Shown one piece after another: positions 1-8,644 of a stretch of 64,000 nucleotides of DNA. Below the pieces are notes generated by a model. It was not told the DNA's origin and made no database searches. It worked only from the letters and a program-made list of their open reading frames with translations. The position numbers and the translations under genes are program-made. The stretch's first letter is position 1; every line of letters starts with the position of its first letter. Origin of the DNA: CAMFLJ01 sp963702555 (GTDB lineage: Bacteria > Actinomycetota > Acidimicrobiia > Acidimicrobiales > Acidimicrobilacustridaceae); NCBI GenBank assembly GCA_963702555.1, contig CAVPCW010000011.1, positions 372,001-436,000 on the forward strand. Reading direction: 5' to 3'.

Positions 1-1097
1 TCGAGCTCCAGGGCGAGACGGTCCTGCGCTGCAAGCCGGTGATCGGCTACCTCCACACCGGCATGGAGCGCACAGGTGAGGACCTCACCTACCTCCAGGG
101 CCCCACCAACGTGACCCGCATGGACTACGCGTCCCCGCTGTTCACGGAGCTGGCGTTCTCCCTCACGGTCGAGAAGCTGCTCGAGATCGAGGTCCCCGAG
201 CGGGCGGTCTGGATCCGCATGCTCATGACCGAGATGAACCGCATCTCGTCGCACCTGCTGTTCATGGCCACCAACGGCATGGACCTCGGCGCGGTGTCGA
301 TGATGCTCTACGGCTGGCGTGAGCGCGAGGAAGCCCTGCGGTTCCTCCAGGAGGTCACCGGCCTCCGGATGAACCACAACTACATCCGCCCCGGCGGTGT
401 GGCGGCCGATCTCCCCGACGGCTGGCGCGACGGCGTGCTGCGCCTGCTCGACATGCTCCCGCCCCGGCTGGCCGAGTACGACACCCTGATGAACCAGCAG
501 CCCATCTGGCGCGAGCGCCTCCAGGGCATCGGCGTCATCACCGCCGAGGAGTGCCTGGCCCTCGGGGTCACGGGCCCGATCCTGCGCTCCACCGGCTACG
601 ACTGGGACCTGCGCCGCGACATGCCGTACCTCGCCTTCGACCAGGTCGAGTTCGACGTGGTGGTCGGCTCCTACGGCGACTGCTTCGACCGGTACGCCAT
701 CCGCTTCGCCGAGATCGCCGAGTCGATGAAGATCGTCCGGCAGTGCCTCGAGAACATGCCCAAGGGCGACTACCGCATCCAGGACAAGAAGGTCACCCCG
801 CCGCCGCGGGCCCGCATCGACGAGTCCATGGAAGCGCTGATCCACCACTTCAAGATCTTCACCGAGGGCTTCAAGGTCCCCGAGGGCGAGGCGTACGTCG
901 CCATCGAGTCGCCCCGCGGCGAGCTCGGTTGCTACATCGTCAGCGACGGCAGCTCGAAGCCCTACCGCATGCACATCAGGGGCCCGTCCTTCGTGAACAT
1001 CCAGAGCCTGCCCCACCTGATGCACGGCGGCCTCGTGGCCGACGGCGTCGCCATCATCTCCTCGGTCGACCCGATCCTCGGGGAGGTCGATCGCTGA
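1..1097 (+). CDS. nuoD: NADH-quinone oxidoreductase subunit D, cluster 1 (5' partial)
   Basis: 49-kDa-type subunit of complex I. Together with NuoB it forms the quinone site on the cytoplasmic peripheral arm. The window opens inside the gene: the first full codon is at base 3 and 364 residues follow to the stop. The open frame runs off the left edge, and the ATG at 39 is internal. Recognisable stretches are GYLHTGMER (near 45-71), VTRMDY and the C-terminal end SSVDPILGEVDR typical of NuoD. At the place where mitochondrial NDUFS2 and the second NuoD of this window have His-Arg-Gly, this protein has His-Thr-Gly, as I recall for mycobacterial NuoD. The stop overlaps the nuoE start (TGATG), so the two are translationally coupled. 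nuoA, nuoB and nuoC of this cluster, if present, lie outside the window. Confidence 0.97.
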   Translation, partial: ELQGETVLRCKPVIGYLHTGMERTGEDLTYLQGPTNVTRMDYASPLFTELAFSLTVEKLLEIEVPERAVWIRMLMTEMNRISSHLLFMATNGMDLGAVSMMLYGWREREEALRFLQEVTGLRMNHNYIRPGGVAADLPDGWRDGVLRLLDMLPPRLAEYDTLMNQQPIWRERLQGIGVITAEECLALGVTGPILRSTGYDWDLRRDMPYLAFDQVEFDVVVGSYGDCFDRYAIRFAEIAESMKIVRQCLENMPKGDYRIQDKKVTPPPRARIDESMEALIHHFKIFTEGFKVPEGEAYVAIESPRGELGCYIVSDGSSKPYRMHIRGPSFVNIQSLPHLMHGGLVADGVAIISSVDPILGEVDR

Positions 1098-1721
1098 TGG
1101 CGCGCCTCACCCCTGAGAACGTGGTGCTCGCGCAGGAGATCATCGACCGCTACCCGCGGCCGAAGTCCGCGCTCATCCCGCTGCTGCACCTGGCCCAGGA
1201 GCAGGACGGCCACCTCACCGACGACGCCATGGCCCACATCGGCGAGCTCGTCGGCGTCACGTCCGCCGAGGTCCTCGGCACGGCGTCGTTCTACGAGATG
1301 TTCAAGATGGAGCCCGTCGGGCGCTACATGGTGAACATCTGCACCAACATCTCCTGCCTGCTGCTCGGCGGCGAGGAACTGCTCCACCACGCCGAGCACC
1401 GCCTCGGCATCCGTCCCGGCCAGACCACCGCCGACGGGCTGTTCACCATCGAGGACGTCGGAGTGCATCGCGGCCTGCACCGAGGCCCCGTGCCTCCAGG
1501 TCAACTACCGCTACTTCCACAAGATCAGCACCGACGAGTTCGACCAGCTGGTCGACGACCTCACCTCGGGCGCCCGCGACGACATCCCGCCGCACGGCAC
1601 CCTCGCCGAGATCCGCCAGCACATCCCGCCGGAGCGCAAGGCGGGCTCGGTCGTCCCCGAGGACACCGCCGTGCCGGTCTGGATCGCCGCCTCCGCGGCC
1701 GCCGAGGAGGCCGACGCCTGA
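1097..1721 (+). CDS. nuoE: NADH-quinone oxidoreductase subunit E, cluster 1 (one frame break)
   Basis: 24-kDa thioredoxin-fold subunit carrying the 2Fe-2S cluster N1a of the NADH module. The N-terminal helical part and the first cysteine pair (CTNISC, near 1340) are in the frame that starts at ATG 1097. The second pair (CIAAC then EAPC, from 1464) is in the next frame. One extra G at about 1460-1461 explains this: removing it restores DVECIAACTEAPC and a protein of about 207 residues. The overall length, 625 bases, equals a whole number of codons plus one. The end overlaps the nuoF start (TGATG at 1719-1723). An essentially normal NuoE disrupted by a probable sequence error is the simplest reading. 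Confidence 0.93.
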
Positions 1722-3065
1722 TGGCGATCACCGACGCCCCGAAGATCATCACCGGCCGGTTCGGCTACGACGACAGCCACACGCTCACGCGCTACGTCGC
1801 CACCGGTGGCTACCAGGCGCTGCGCAAGGCGCTCGAGATGGCGCCCGCCGCCGTGGGCGAAGAGGTCAAGACCGCGAGCCTGCTCGGCCGCGGCGGCGCC
1901 GGCTTCCCCGCCGGCGTGAAGTGGACCCTCGCCCCCGAGGGCGTGTGGCCGCGCTACCTCGTGGTCAACGGCGACGAGAGCGAGCCGGGCACCTACAAGG
2001 ACCGCATCCTCATGGAGCGCGATCCCCACCAGCTCATCGAGGGCGTGCTGCTGGCCTGCTACGCCATCGGCGCCGGCCAGGCGTTCCTCTACGTCCGGGG
2101 CGAGATGGCTCTGGCCCAGGAGCGCATCGCCCAGGCCCTGAACGAGGCCTACAAGGCCGGCTACATCGGCCGCAACATCCTCGGCACCGACTACTCGCTC
2201 GACATCGTGCTCACGTGGGGCGCCGGCGCCTACATCGTGGGCGAGGAGACCGCCCTCATCGAGAGCCTCGAGGGCAACCGGGGCATGCCCCGCCTGAAGC
2301 CCCCGTTCTTCCCGGCGGCCAAGGGCCTGTACATGCAGCCCACGATCGTCAACAACGTCGAGACGCTGTCGAACCTCCCGTGGATCGTGACCAACGGGGG
2401 AGATGCCTTCGCCGCTCTCGGCGCCGAGAACTCCCAGCGGCACGCGCATGTTCGCCGTGTCCGGCCACGTCCGGAACCCCGGTGTGTTCGAGGTCGAGTA
2501 CGGCGTCACCACCTTCCGCGACCTCATCTACGCCCCCGTCTACGCCGGTGGCATCCGCGACGGCAACCAGATCAAGGCGTTCATCCCCGGTGGCGGCTCG
2601 GCGCCGTGGTTCTTCGAGGAGCACCTCGACCTGCCGCTCGAGAAGGGCACCGTCGACCGGGCGGGCTCGATGCTCGGCTCCGGCGCCATCGTCGTGATGG
2701 ACGAGACCACCGATGCGGTCAAGGCCGCCCTGCGCCTGGTGCGGTTCTACGCCCGTGAGTCCTGCGGCAAGTGCACGCCCTGCCGTGAGGGCACGACCTG
2801 GCTCGAGCGCATCCTCGGCCGCATCCTCGACGGCAACGGCCGCCCCAGCGACCTCGAGCTGCTCATGGACGTCTGCGACAACATCTCGCCCGGGCTCGCC
2901 TGGCCGCCCAAGCAGACCACCATCTGCCCGCTCGGCCCGTCGGCCACCGCGCCGATCGCCTCGGCCATCAGCCGCTTCCGCCCCGAGTTCGAGGCCCGCA
3001 TCACCGCGGCCGAGGAAGCCCGCCACTCCGTCCCCGTCGAGTTGAAGGCCCCCACCCATGCCTGA
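1721..3065 (+). CDS. nuoF: NADH-quinone oxidoreductase subunit F, cluster 1 (one frame break)
   Basis: 51-kDa subunit that binds NADH and FMN and carries 4Fe-4S cluster N3, the entry point for electrons. GRGGAGFPAG (residues about 56-65) is the NADH/FMN-binding signature. VNGDESEPGTYKDR and VGEETALIESLEG follow, and the N3 motif SCGKCTPCREG is near base 2760. The frame changes at about 2438, in TCCCAGCGGCACG, where one surplus base separates the N-terminal part from GTRMFAVSGHV. Removing it gives about 447 residues, the usual size. The last seven bases overlap nuoG, whose ATG is at 3058. Confidence 0.94.
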
Positions 3066-5685
3066 GCCCGAGGCCCCGCCCGCCGACGGCGTCGTCGTCG
3101 AGATCAACGGCACCGAGATCGTCGCCCGCAAGGGCGAGCTGCTGATCGACGCCGCCGAGCGCACCGGCACCTACATCCCGCGCTTCTGCTACCACGAGCG
3201 GATGCGGCCGGTCGGCATGTGCCGCATGTGCATCGTCGAGGTCGACACCGGCCGCGGCCCTGCGCTGCAGCCCAGCTGCATGCTCGAGTGCACGCCGGGC
3301 ATGAAGGTCGACACCGAGTCCGAGCTGACCAAGAAGGTCCAGGACGGTGTCCTCGAGTTCCTCCTGATCAACCACCCGCTCGACTGCCCGGTCTGCGACA
3401 AGGGCGGCGAGTGCCCCCTGCAGGACCAGACCATGGCCTACGGCCCGGGTGAGTCGCGCTTCGTCGAGGAGAAGCGGCACAAGGAGAAGCCGATCCCGAT
3501 CAGCGACCTCGTGCTGCTCGACCGGGAGCGCTGCATCCTCTGTGACCGCTGCACCCGGTTCGCCAAGGAGGTGGCCGGCGACCCGCTGATCCACTTCATC
3601 CACCGCGGCAACAACACCGAGGTCAACACCTTCCCCGACGAGCCCTTCTCGTCGTACTTCAGCGGCAACACCGTGCAGATCTGCCCGGTGGGTGCGCTCA
3701 CCGCGTCGAGCTACCGCTTCAAGGCCCGCCCCTGGGACCTCGAGACCACCGAGTCCACCTGCACGCAGTGCTCGGTCGGCTGCCGCATCTCCATCGACTC
3801 CTCCCGCGACCAGGTCCAGCGCTTCGCCGGCGTCGACGTCGACCCGGTCAACTGGGGCTGGCTCTGCGACAAGGGCCGCTTCTCGCAGGACCTCGTCACC
3901 ACCGAGGGCCGCCTCTCCGAGCCGCTGGTGCGCCAGGGCGACGACCTCGTCACCGCCCGCTGGGCCGACGCCCTCAACCGTGCCGCCGACGCGCTCCGCG
4001 GTGCGTCGTCGCAGTCGATCGGCGTGATCGGTGGCGCCCGCCTCACCAACGAGGACGCCTACGCCTGGGCCAAGCTGGCCAAGGGCGTGCTCGGCACCGA
4101 CAACGTCGACGCCCAGCTCGGCGACGGGCTCCCGGCCGAGGTCGTGCTGGGCCTGCCCCGCGCCACCATCGACCAGGTCTGCGCCCCGGGCGGCACCGTG
4201 CTCCTGCTCGGCCCCGACGCCAAGGAGGAGCTGCCGGTCCTGTTCCTGCGCCTCCGCCATGCCGCGGTCAACGACGGCGTCACCCTCGTCGAGGTCTCAC
4301 CCCGCAGCACCGGCCTGAGCCCGCTGGCCAAGGCCTCGCTGCAGCCCCGCCCCGGTGAGGCCGGCGAGCTGGTGCGGGCCCTCGTGGCCACCGCCGACAC
4401 CGACAAGGACATCGCCGGCGTCGCCGCCGCCTCGGTCAACGCCGCCCGCGCCCTCGTCGCCCGGTCGTCGGGCCCGCTCACCGTGGTGCTCGGCCGGGCC
4501 TCGCTCGCCGAGAGCGCCGCCGGGCTGGTCGACGCCGCCGGTGCCGTGGTCGCGGCCCGGCCCGATGCCCGGTTCCTCCCGGCCCTGCGCCGCTCGAACG
4601 TCAACGGCGCCCTCGACATGGGCCTCGCCCCGGGCCTGCTGCCCGGTCGGGTCACCCTCGACGGCGGCCGCGACTGGTTCGCCGGCAGCTGGCCCACCGT
4701 GCCCGCCGCCGCCGGCCTCGACACCGAGGGCATGCTGCGGGCCGCGGCCGACGGCCGCATCGACGTGCTCGTGCTGCTCGGCGCCGATCCGCTGGCCGAC
4801 TTCCCCGACCTCGACCTGGCCGAGCGGGCCCTCGCCGGTGCCCGCACCATCATCGCGGTCGACACCCTGCTCAACGCCTCGAGCCGCAAGGCCGACATCG
4901 TGCTGGCCGCCGCCGGCTTCGCCGAGAAGGCCGGCACCACCACCAACCTCGAGGGCCGGGTCAGCTCGCTCTCCCAGCGGGTCACGCCCCCGGGCACCGC
5001 CCGCCCCGACTGGATGCTGGCCTCCGAGCTGGCCCTCCGCCTGGGCGCCGACCTCGGCTTCACCGACGCCGGCGACGTGCTGGCCGAGATCGGCCGGGTC
5101 GCCCCGTCGCACCTCGGCCTCACCGTCGAGCTGGTCAACGCCACCCCCGACGGCGTGCTGCTGCCGCTCCCCGTCGAGGCCGAGCCGGTGGCCGACGACG
5201 CCGAGGCCGATGACACCGCCGAGCCCGAGGCCACCGACGCCGCGGCGTCGGACGCCGATGGCGACGCCACCGAGGTCGAGGCCCCCGCCGAGCCTGTCGC
5301 GGCAACGGCCCCGGAGCTCGTCGGCTTCGCTGCCGGCGCACCGACCCCGGTGCCCGCGCTCGACGCCTACGCCTTCCGCCTGGTGGCCACCCGCAAGCTC
5401 TACGACCAGGGCACCCTGGTGCAGGCCAGCTCGCAGCTGTCGGGCCTGGCGCCCGGCACCGCCGCCCGCGTCAACCCCTACGACGCCGATCGCCTCGGCG
5501 TGGCGGCGGGCGATCGGGTCGTGCTCCGCTCGGCCCGCACCTCGCTCACCCTGCCCGTGCACCCCGACACCGGCGTGCCCCGCGGGGCCGTGGCCCTGGT
5601 CCTGAACCAGGCCGACGCCCGGGTCGGCGACCTCATCGCCGTCGACGGCCCCGTCACCGAGCTGCACATCGAGACGGCCTCGTGA
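3058..5685 (+). CDS. nuoG: NADH-quinone oxidoreductase subunit G, cluster 1
   Basis: 75-kDa Fe-S subunit of the NADH module, 875 residues, uninterrupted. The N-terminal 2Fe-2S ferredoxin domain has CYHE..MCRMC (from about residue 44). Next comes HPLDCPVCDKGGEC (about 106), then CILCDRC and QICPVGAL, then CTQCSVGC with WLCDKGRF, which may ligate the extra cluster N7. The molybdopterin-oxidoreductase-like domain follows but serves no Mo chemistry in complex I. An Ala/Asp/Glu-rich low-complexity linker lies at about residues 705-765, before a C-terminal molybdopterin-dinucleotide-binding-like beta domain. The start at 3058 overlaps nuoF. A 120-base gap with a hairpin separates it from nuoH. Confidence 0.96.
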   Translation: MPEPEAPPADGVVVEINGTEIVARKGELLIDAAERTGTYIPRFCYHERMRPVGMCRMCIVEVDTGRGPALQPSCMLECTPGMKVDTESELTKKVQDGVLEFLLINHPLDCPVCDKGGECPLQDQTMAYGPGESRFVEEKRHKEKPIPISDLVLLDRERCILCDRCTRFAKEVAGDPLIHFIHRGNNTEVNTFPDEPFSSYFSGNTVQICPVGALTASSYRFKARPWDLETTESTCTQCSVGCRISIDSSRDQVQRFAGVDVDPVNWGWLCDKGRFSQDLVTTEGRLSEPLVRQGDDLVTARWADALNRAADALRGASSQSIGVIGGARLTNEDAYAWAKLAKGVLGTDNVDAQLGDGLPAEVVLGLPRATIDQVCAPGGTVLLLGPDAKEELPVLFLRLRHAAVNDGVTLVEVSPRSTGLSPLAKASLQPRPGEAGELVRALVATADTDKDIAGVAAASVNAARALVARSSGPLTVVLGRASLAESAAGLVDAAGAVVAARPDARFLPALRRSNVNGALDMGLAPGLLPGRVTLDGGRDWFAGSWPTVPAAAGLDTEGMLRAAADGRIDVLVLLGADPLADFPDLDLAERALAGARTIIAVDTLLNASSRKADIVLAAAGFAEKAGTTTNLEGRVSSLSQRVTPPGTARPDWMLASELALRLGADLGFTDAGDVLAEIGRVAPSHLGLTVELVNATPDGVLLPLPVEAEPVADDAEADDTAEPEATDAAASDADGDATEVEAPAEPVAATAPELVGFAAGAPTPVPALDAYAFRLVATRKLYDQGTLVQASSQLSGLAPGTAARVNPYDADRLGVAAGDRVVLRSARTSLTLPVHPDTGVPRGAVALVLNQADARVGDLIAVDGPVTELHIETAS

Positions 5686-5728
5686 CCGCCGCCCCGACCA
5701 CGAGCTTGCGCCGCCCCGGCGCGGTGCG

Positions 5729-5759
5729 GTGGGCTTGGCCGTCCACCACGGCCGCCCAC
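5729..5759 (+). promoter_or_regulatory. Intra-operon hairpin between nuoG and nuoH
   Basis: GTGGGC pairs with GCCCAC, and inside it GGCCGT pairs with ACGGCC, with a two-base TT bulge and a CCACC loop. That is 12 base pairs in the only sizeable gap (5686-5805) of the first nuo cluster. There is no T-tract, so it could be an attenuator, a partial terminator or an RNA processing site between the peripheral-arm genes (nuoDEFG) and the membrane-arm genes (nuoHIJKLMN). The rest of the gap holds the GGAGG ribosome-binding site of nuoH and nothing else I recognise. Confidence 0.45.
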
Positions 5760-5805
5760 TGCTCGGCCGCCCCGTCCCTGCCCGTCCGAACCGGAGGCGA
5801 TCCCG

Positions 5806-7014
5806 ATGCTCGGAGGTGACCCGCTCCTCAGCGGCCAGGTCGACCTCGCCGTGGTGCTGATCGTCCTGTTGAAGGTCGTCCTGGTCTTCGCGTTCCTGCT
5901 CGTGGCCACGATGTTGATGATCTGGTTCGAGCGCAAGGTCGTCGGCGACCTCCAGAACCGCATCGGCCCCAACACCGCCGGCCCCTTCGGCATCCTCCAG
6001 ACGCTGGCCGACGGCATCAAGTTCTTCTTCAAGGAGGACCTGCTGCCCGACAAGGCCGAGCGCCGGGTGTTCATCCTCGCCCCGCTGCTCACGGTGGTGC
6101 CGGCGTTCCTGCTGTTCAGCATCGTGCCGTTCGGCGGCGACTTCTCCAACGGCAACGACGGCACCGTCGAGATCTTCGGCCACACGACCTACCTGCAGCT
6201 GGCCAACCCCCCGATCGGCATCCTCTTCGCCCTCGCCATGTCGTCGATCGCCGTCTACGGCGTGATGCTCGCCGGCTGGTCGTCGGGCTCGAAGTACCCG
6301 CTGCTCGGCGCCGTGCGCGCCTCGGCCCAGATGGTCTCCTACGAGGCCGCCCTCGGCCTGTCGGTGTGCGCCGTGGTCCTCACCACCGGCTCGCTCGAGA
6401 CCCATCAGATCGTGTCGTTCCAGGCCGGTGACGGCTGGGGCGGCATCATCCCGAACTGGAACCTGATCGTCGCCGGGTTCGTCCCCTTCGTGGTGTTCCT
6501 GCTCGCCAGCCAGGCCGAGCTGAACCGCCCGCCGTTCGACCTCGTCGAGGCCGAGCAGGAGCTGGTCGGCAGCTACCACACCGAGTACAGCTCGATCCGC
6601 TTCGCCCTGTTCTTCCTCGCCGAGTTCATGAACTCGGTCACCATGGCCGCCATCATCGTCACGCTCTTCCTCGGTGGCCCGGCCGGCCCCGCCCCGATCG
6701 GTCCGGGTTGGCTGTGGGGGATCATCTGGTTCCTCCTGAAGACGGTGATCCTGCTCTTCGGCTTCGTCTGGGTCCGCGGCACCCTGCCCCGTGTCCGCTA
6801 CGACCAGCTGATGGACCTGGGCTGGAAGGTCCTCATCCCGCTCTCCATCGGCTGGCTGCTCGTCCTCGCCACCTTCCACGTGGCCCGGGACCAGGGCTGG
6901 AACGGCATCGTGGTCGTCGCCATCGCCGGCACGATCGGCCTGATCTTCTTCGGGTTGTTGCGGTTCGCCATCGCCACCTCGAAGGCCAAGCGCCTGGAAG
7001 GGGTGATCGACTGA
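5806..7014 (+). CDS. nuoH: NADH-quinone oxidoreductase subunit H, cluster 1
   Basis: ND1-type membrane subunit of complex I that links the peripheral arm to the proton-pumping arm and forms part of the quinone chamber; 402 residues. Signatures are WFERKVVGDLQNRIGPN near the N terminus, the acidic-loop segment ELNRPPFDLVEAEQELV, and HTEYSSIRFALFFLAEF. About eight or nine hydrophobic segments are seen. ATG 5806 has a GGAGG 11 bases upstream. The stop overlaps the nuoI start by one base (TGATG). The C terminus extends past the usual end with an additional hydrophobic stretch near residues 365-390. Confidence 0.96.
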   Translation: MLGGDPLLSGQVDLAVVLIVLLKVVLVFAFLLVATMLMIWFERKVVGDLQNRIGPNTAGPFGILQTLADGIKFFFKEDLLPDKAERRVFILAPLLTVVPAFLLFSIVPFGGDFSNGNDGTVEIFGHTTYLQLANPPIGILFALAMSSIAVYGVMLAGWSSGSKYPLLGAVRASAQMVSYEAALGLSVCAVVLTTGSLETHQIVSFQAGDGWGGIIPNWNLIVAGFVPFVVFLLASQAELNRPPFDLVEAEQELVGSYHTEYSSIRFALFFLAEFMNSVTMAAIIVTLFLGGPAGPAPIGPGWLWGIIWFLLKTVILLFGFVWVRGTLPRVRYDQLMDLGWKVLIPLSIGWLLVLATFHVARDQGWNGIVVVAIAGTIGLIFFGLLRFAIATSKAKRLEGVID

Positions 7015-7718
7015 TGGGCTACCTCGGAGGCTTCCTCGTGAGCCTGCGCCAGATGGGGCGCAAGCAGCGGGTCACCACGCAGTACCCCAAGGAGAAGGCA
7101 CCCAAGCCGATCCGGCTGCACGGCCGTCACGTCCTCAACCGGTACGAGGACGGCATGGAGAAGTGCATCGGCTGCGAGCTCTGCGCCGGTGTCTGCCCGG
7201 CCCGCTGCATCTACGTGCGCGGCGCCGACAACCCGGTCGACGACCCCGTCAGCCCGGGTGAGCGCTACGGCTACATCTACGAGATCAACTACCTCCGGTG
7301 CATCCACTGCGACCTGTGCGTCGAGGCCTGTCCCACCGAGGCCATCACCGAGTCGAAGATGTTCGAGTTCTCCTTCACCAACCGCGCCGACGCGATCTAC
7401 ACCAAGGCCGAGCTGGTGGTCGCCGACGACGGCATGCCCCAGAAGCTGGCGTGGGAGGACTGGCGCCCGGGTGAGGACCTCCACACCTCGGCCTGGATGC
7501 GGGCCACGGCCCCGTCGGGTGATGCCCGCTTCGAGGGCGTCGTGGGCTGGTCCGGCGAGCTGGGATACGGCCTGCGGGCCCCCGAGGCCGACCAGGACGT
7601 CAAGGACGCCGTCACCACCCCGCTCGACATGATCGACGAGCACGGGCACGACACCGAGCCCCACGGGCCGGTCGGCCACGACGGCCTCAGCCACGACGAC
7701 GGCCACGGGGGGCACTGA
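7014..7718 (+). CDS. nuoI: NADH-quinone oxidoreductase subunit I, cluster 1
   Basis: 23-kDa 8Fe ferredoxin-like subunit (clusters N6a and N6b) passing electrons towards N2; 234 residues. The two cysteine motifs are CIGCELCAGVCP (about residue 50) and CIHCDLCVEACP (about residue 95), both complete. The last 25 or so residues are a tail rich in His, Asp and Gly (HGHD, SHDDGHGGH), not part of the family core. The second NuoI in this window lacks such a tail. The start overlaps nuoH, and nuoJ follows after two bases. Confidence 0.96.
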   Translation: MGYLGGFLVSLRQMGRKQRVTTQYPKEKAPKPIRLHGRHVLNRYEDGMEKCIGCELCAGVCPARCIYVRGADNPVDDPVSPGERYGYIYEINYLRCIHCDLCVEACPTEAITESKMFEFSFTNRADAIYTKAELVVADDGMPQKLAWEDWRPGEDLHTSAWMRATAPSGDARFEGVVGWSGELGYGLRAPEADQDVKDAVTTPLDMIDEHGHDTEPHGPVGHDGLSHDDGHGGH

Positions 7719-7720
7719 TC

Positions 7721-8329
7721 ATGACCGTCGAATCCACCGTCTTCGCCGCCTGCGCGGTGATCGTGCTCTTCGGTGGCCTGGGTGTCGTGATCTCGCGCAA
7801 CCCGGTGCACTCGGCCCTCAGCCTGGTGGCCACGCTCTTCGCCATCGCCGTGCTGTTCCTCAACCTCGACGCCCAGCTGCTCGCTGCGGTGCAGGTGATC
7901 GTCTACACCGGCGCCATCGTCGTGCTGATCCTCTTCGTGATGATGCTGCTCGGCGTCGAGACCGAGGACGACCTCGAGACCGAGCCCCTCGCCACTCAGC
8001 GGATCTTCGCCGTGGTGGTCGGTGTCGCCCTGATCGGCGCCGTGCTGGCCGTGCTGATCATCGGCGGCGCCAGCGCCGTCACGGGTGCCCGCTCGGTCAC
8101 CCAGGCGCTCGAGTCCGGCACCGAGAACGTCCGCCAGCTCGGTCGTCAGCTGTTCACCACCTACGTCTTCCCGCTGGAGATCACCGCCGGGCTCCTCACC
8201 GTCGCGGTGGTCGGTGCGGTCGTGCTGTCTCGCCGCCCGAAGGACGTCCAGCCCATCCCGGAGCCCGAGTCCATGACCGATCAGGGTGACGATCCGCTCA
8301 CCGCCCCCACCGAGGAGGGCGCGCACTGA
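7721..8329 (+). CDS. nuoJ: NADH-quinone oxidoreductase subunit J, cluster 1
   Basis: ND6-type membrane subunit of the proton-translocating arm, 202 residues with about five transmembrane helices. NPVHSALSLVATLF and VIVYTGAIVVLILFVMML are the conserved helices, the latter containing the flexible (pi-bulge) helix of the E-channel. A hydrophilic C-terminal tail of roughly 25 residues ends the protein. The stop overlaps the ATG of nuoK by one base. Confidence 0.95.
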   Translation: MTVESTVFAACAVIVLFGGLGVVISRNPVHSALSLVATLFAIAVLFLNLDAQLLAAVQVIVYTGAIVVLILFVMMLLGVETEDDLETEPLATQRIFAVVVGVALIGAVLAVLIIGGASAVTGARSVTQALESGTENVRQLGRQLFTTYVFPLEITAGLLTVAVVGAVVLSRRPKDVQPIPEPESMTDQGDDPLTAPTEEGAH

Positions 8330-8637
8330 TGACGGACAACCTCCTGCTCTTCCACCTCGGGCTCGCAGCCATCCTCTTCGCCATCGGCGGGGTCGGGCTG
8401 CTGGTCCGTCGCAACCCCCTGGTGATGGTCATGTGCGTCGAGCTGATGCTCAACGCCGTGAACCTCACGTTCGTCACGTTCGGCCGCATGCTGAACGACA
8501 TCTCCGGTCAGGTGATCGTGTTCTTCGTGCTCGTGGTGGCTGCCGCCGAGGTCGTGGTCGGGCTCGGCCTGATCGTGGCCCTGTCCCGCCGCAAGCCCGG
8601 CGCCAACGCCGACGACCTCCGACTGCTGAGGGGGTAG
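8329..8637 (+). CDS. nuoK: NADH-quinone oxidoreductase subunit K, cluster 1
   Basis: ND4L-type small membrane subunit, 102 residues, three transmembrane helices. The membrane glutamates needed for proton transfer are visible in MCVELMLNAVNLTFV and VVAAAEVVVGLGLI. It starts in the nuoJ stop (TGATG) and ends seven bases before nuoL. The typical C terminus, ADDLRLLRG, is present. Confidence 0.96.
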   Translation: MTDNLLLFHLGLAAILFAIGGVGLLVRRNPLVMVMCVELMLNAVNLTFVTFGRMLNDISGQVIVFFVLVVAAAEVVVGLGLIVALSRRKPGANADDLRLLRG

Positions 8638-8644
8638 GCGCGCC

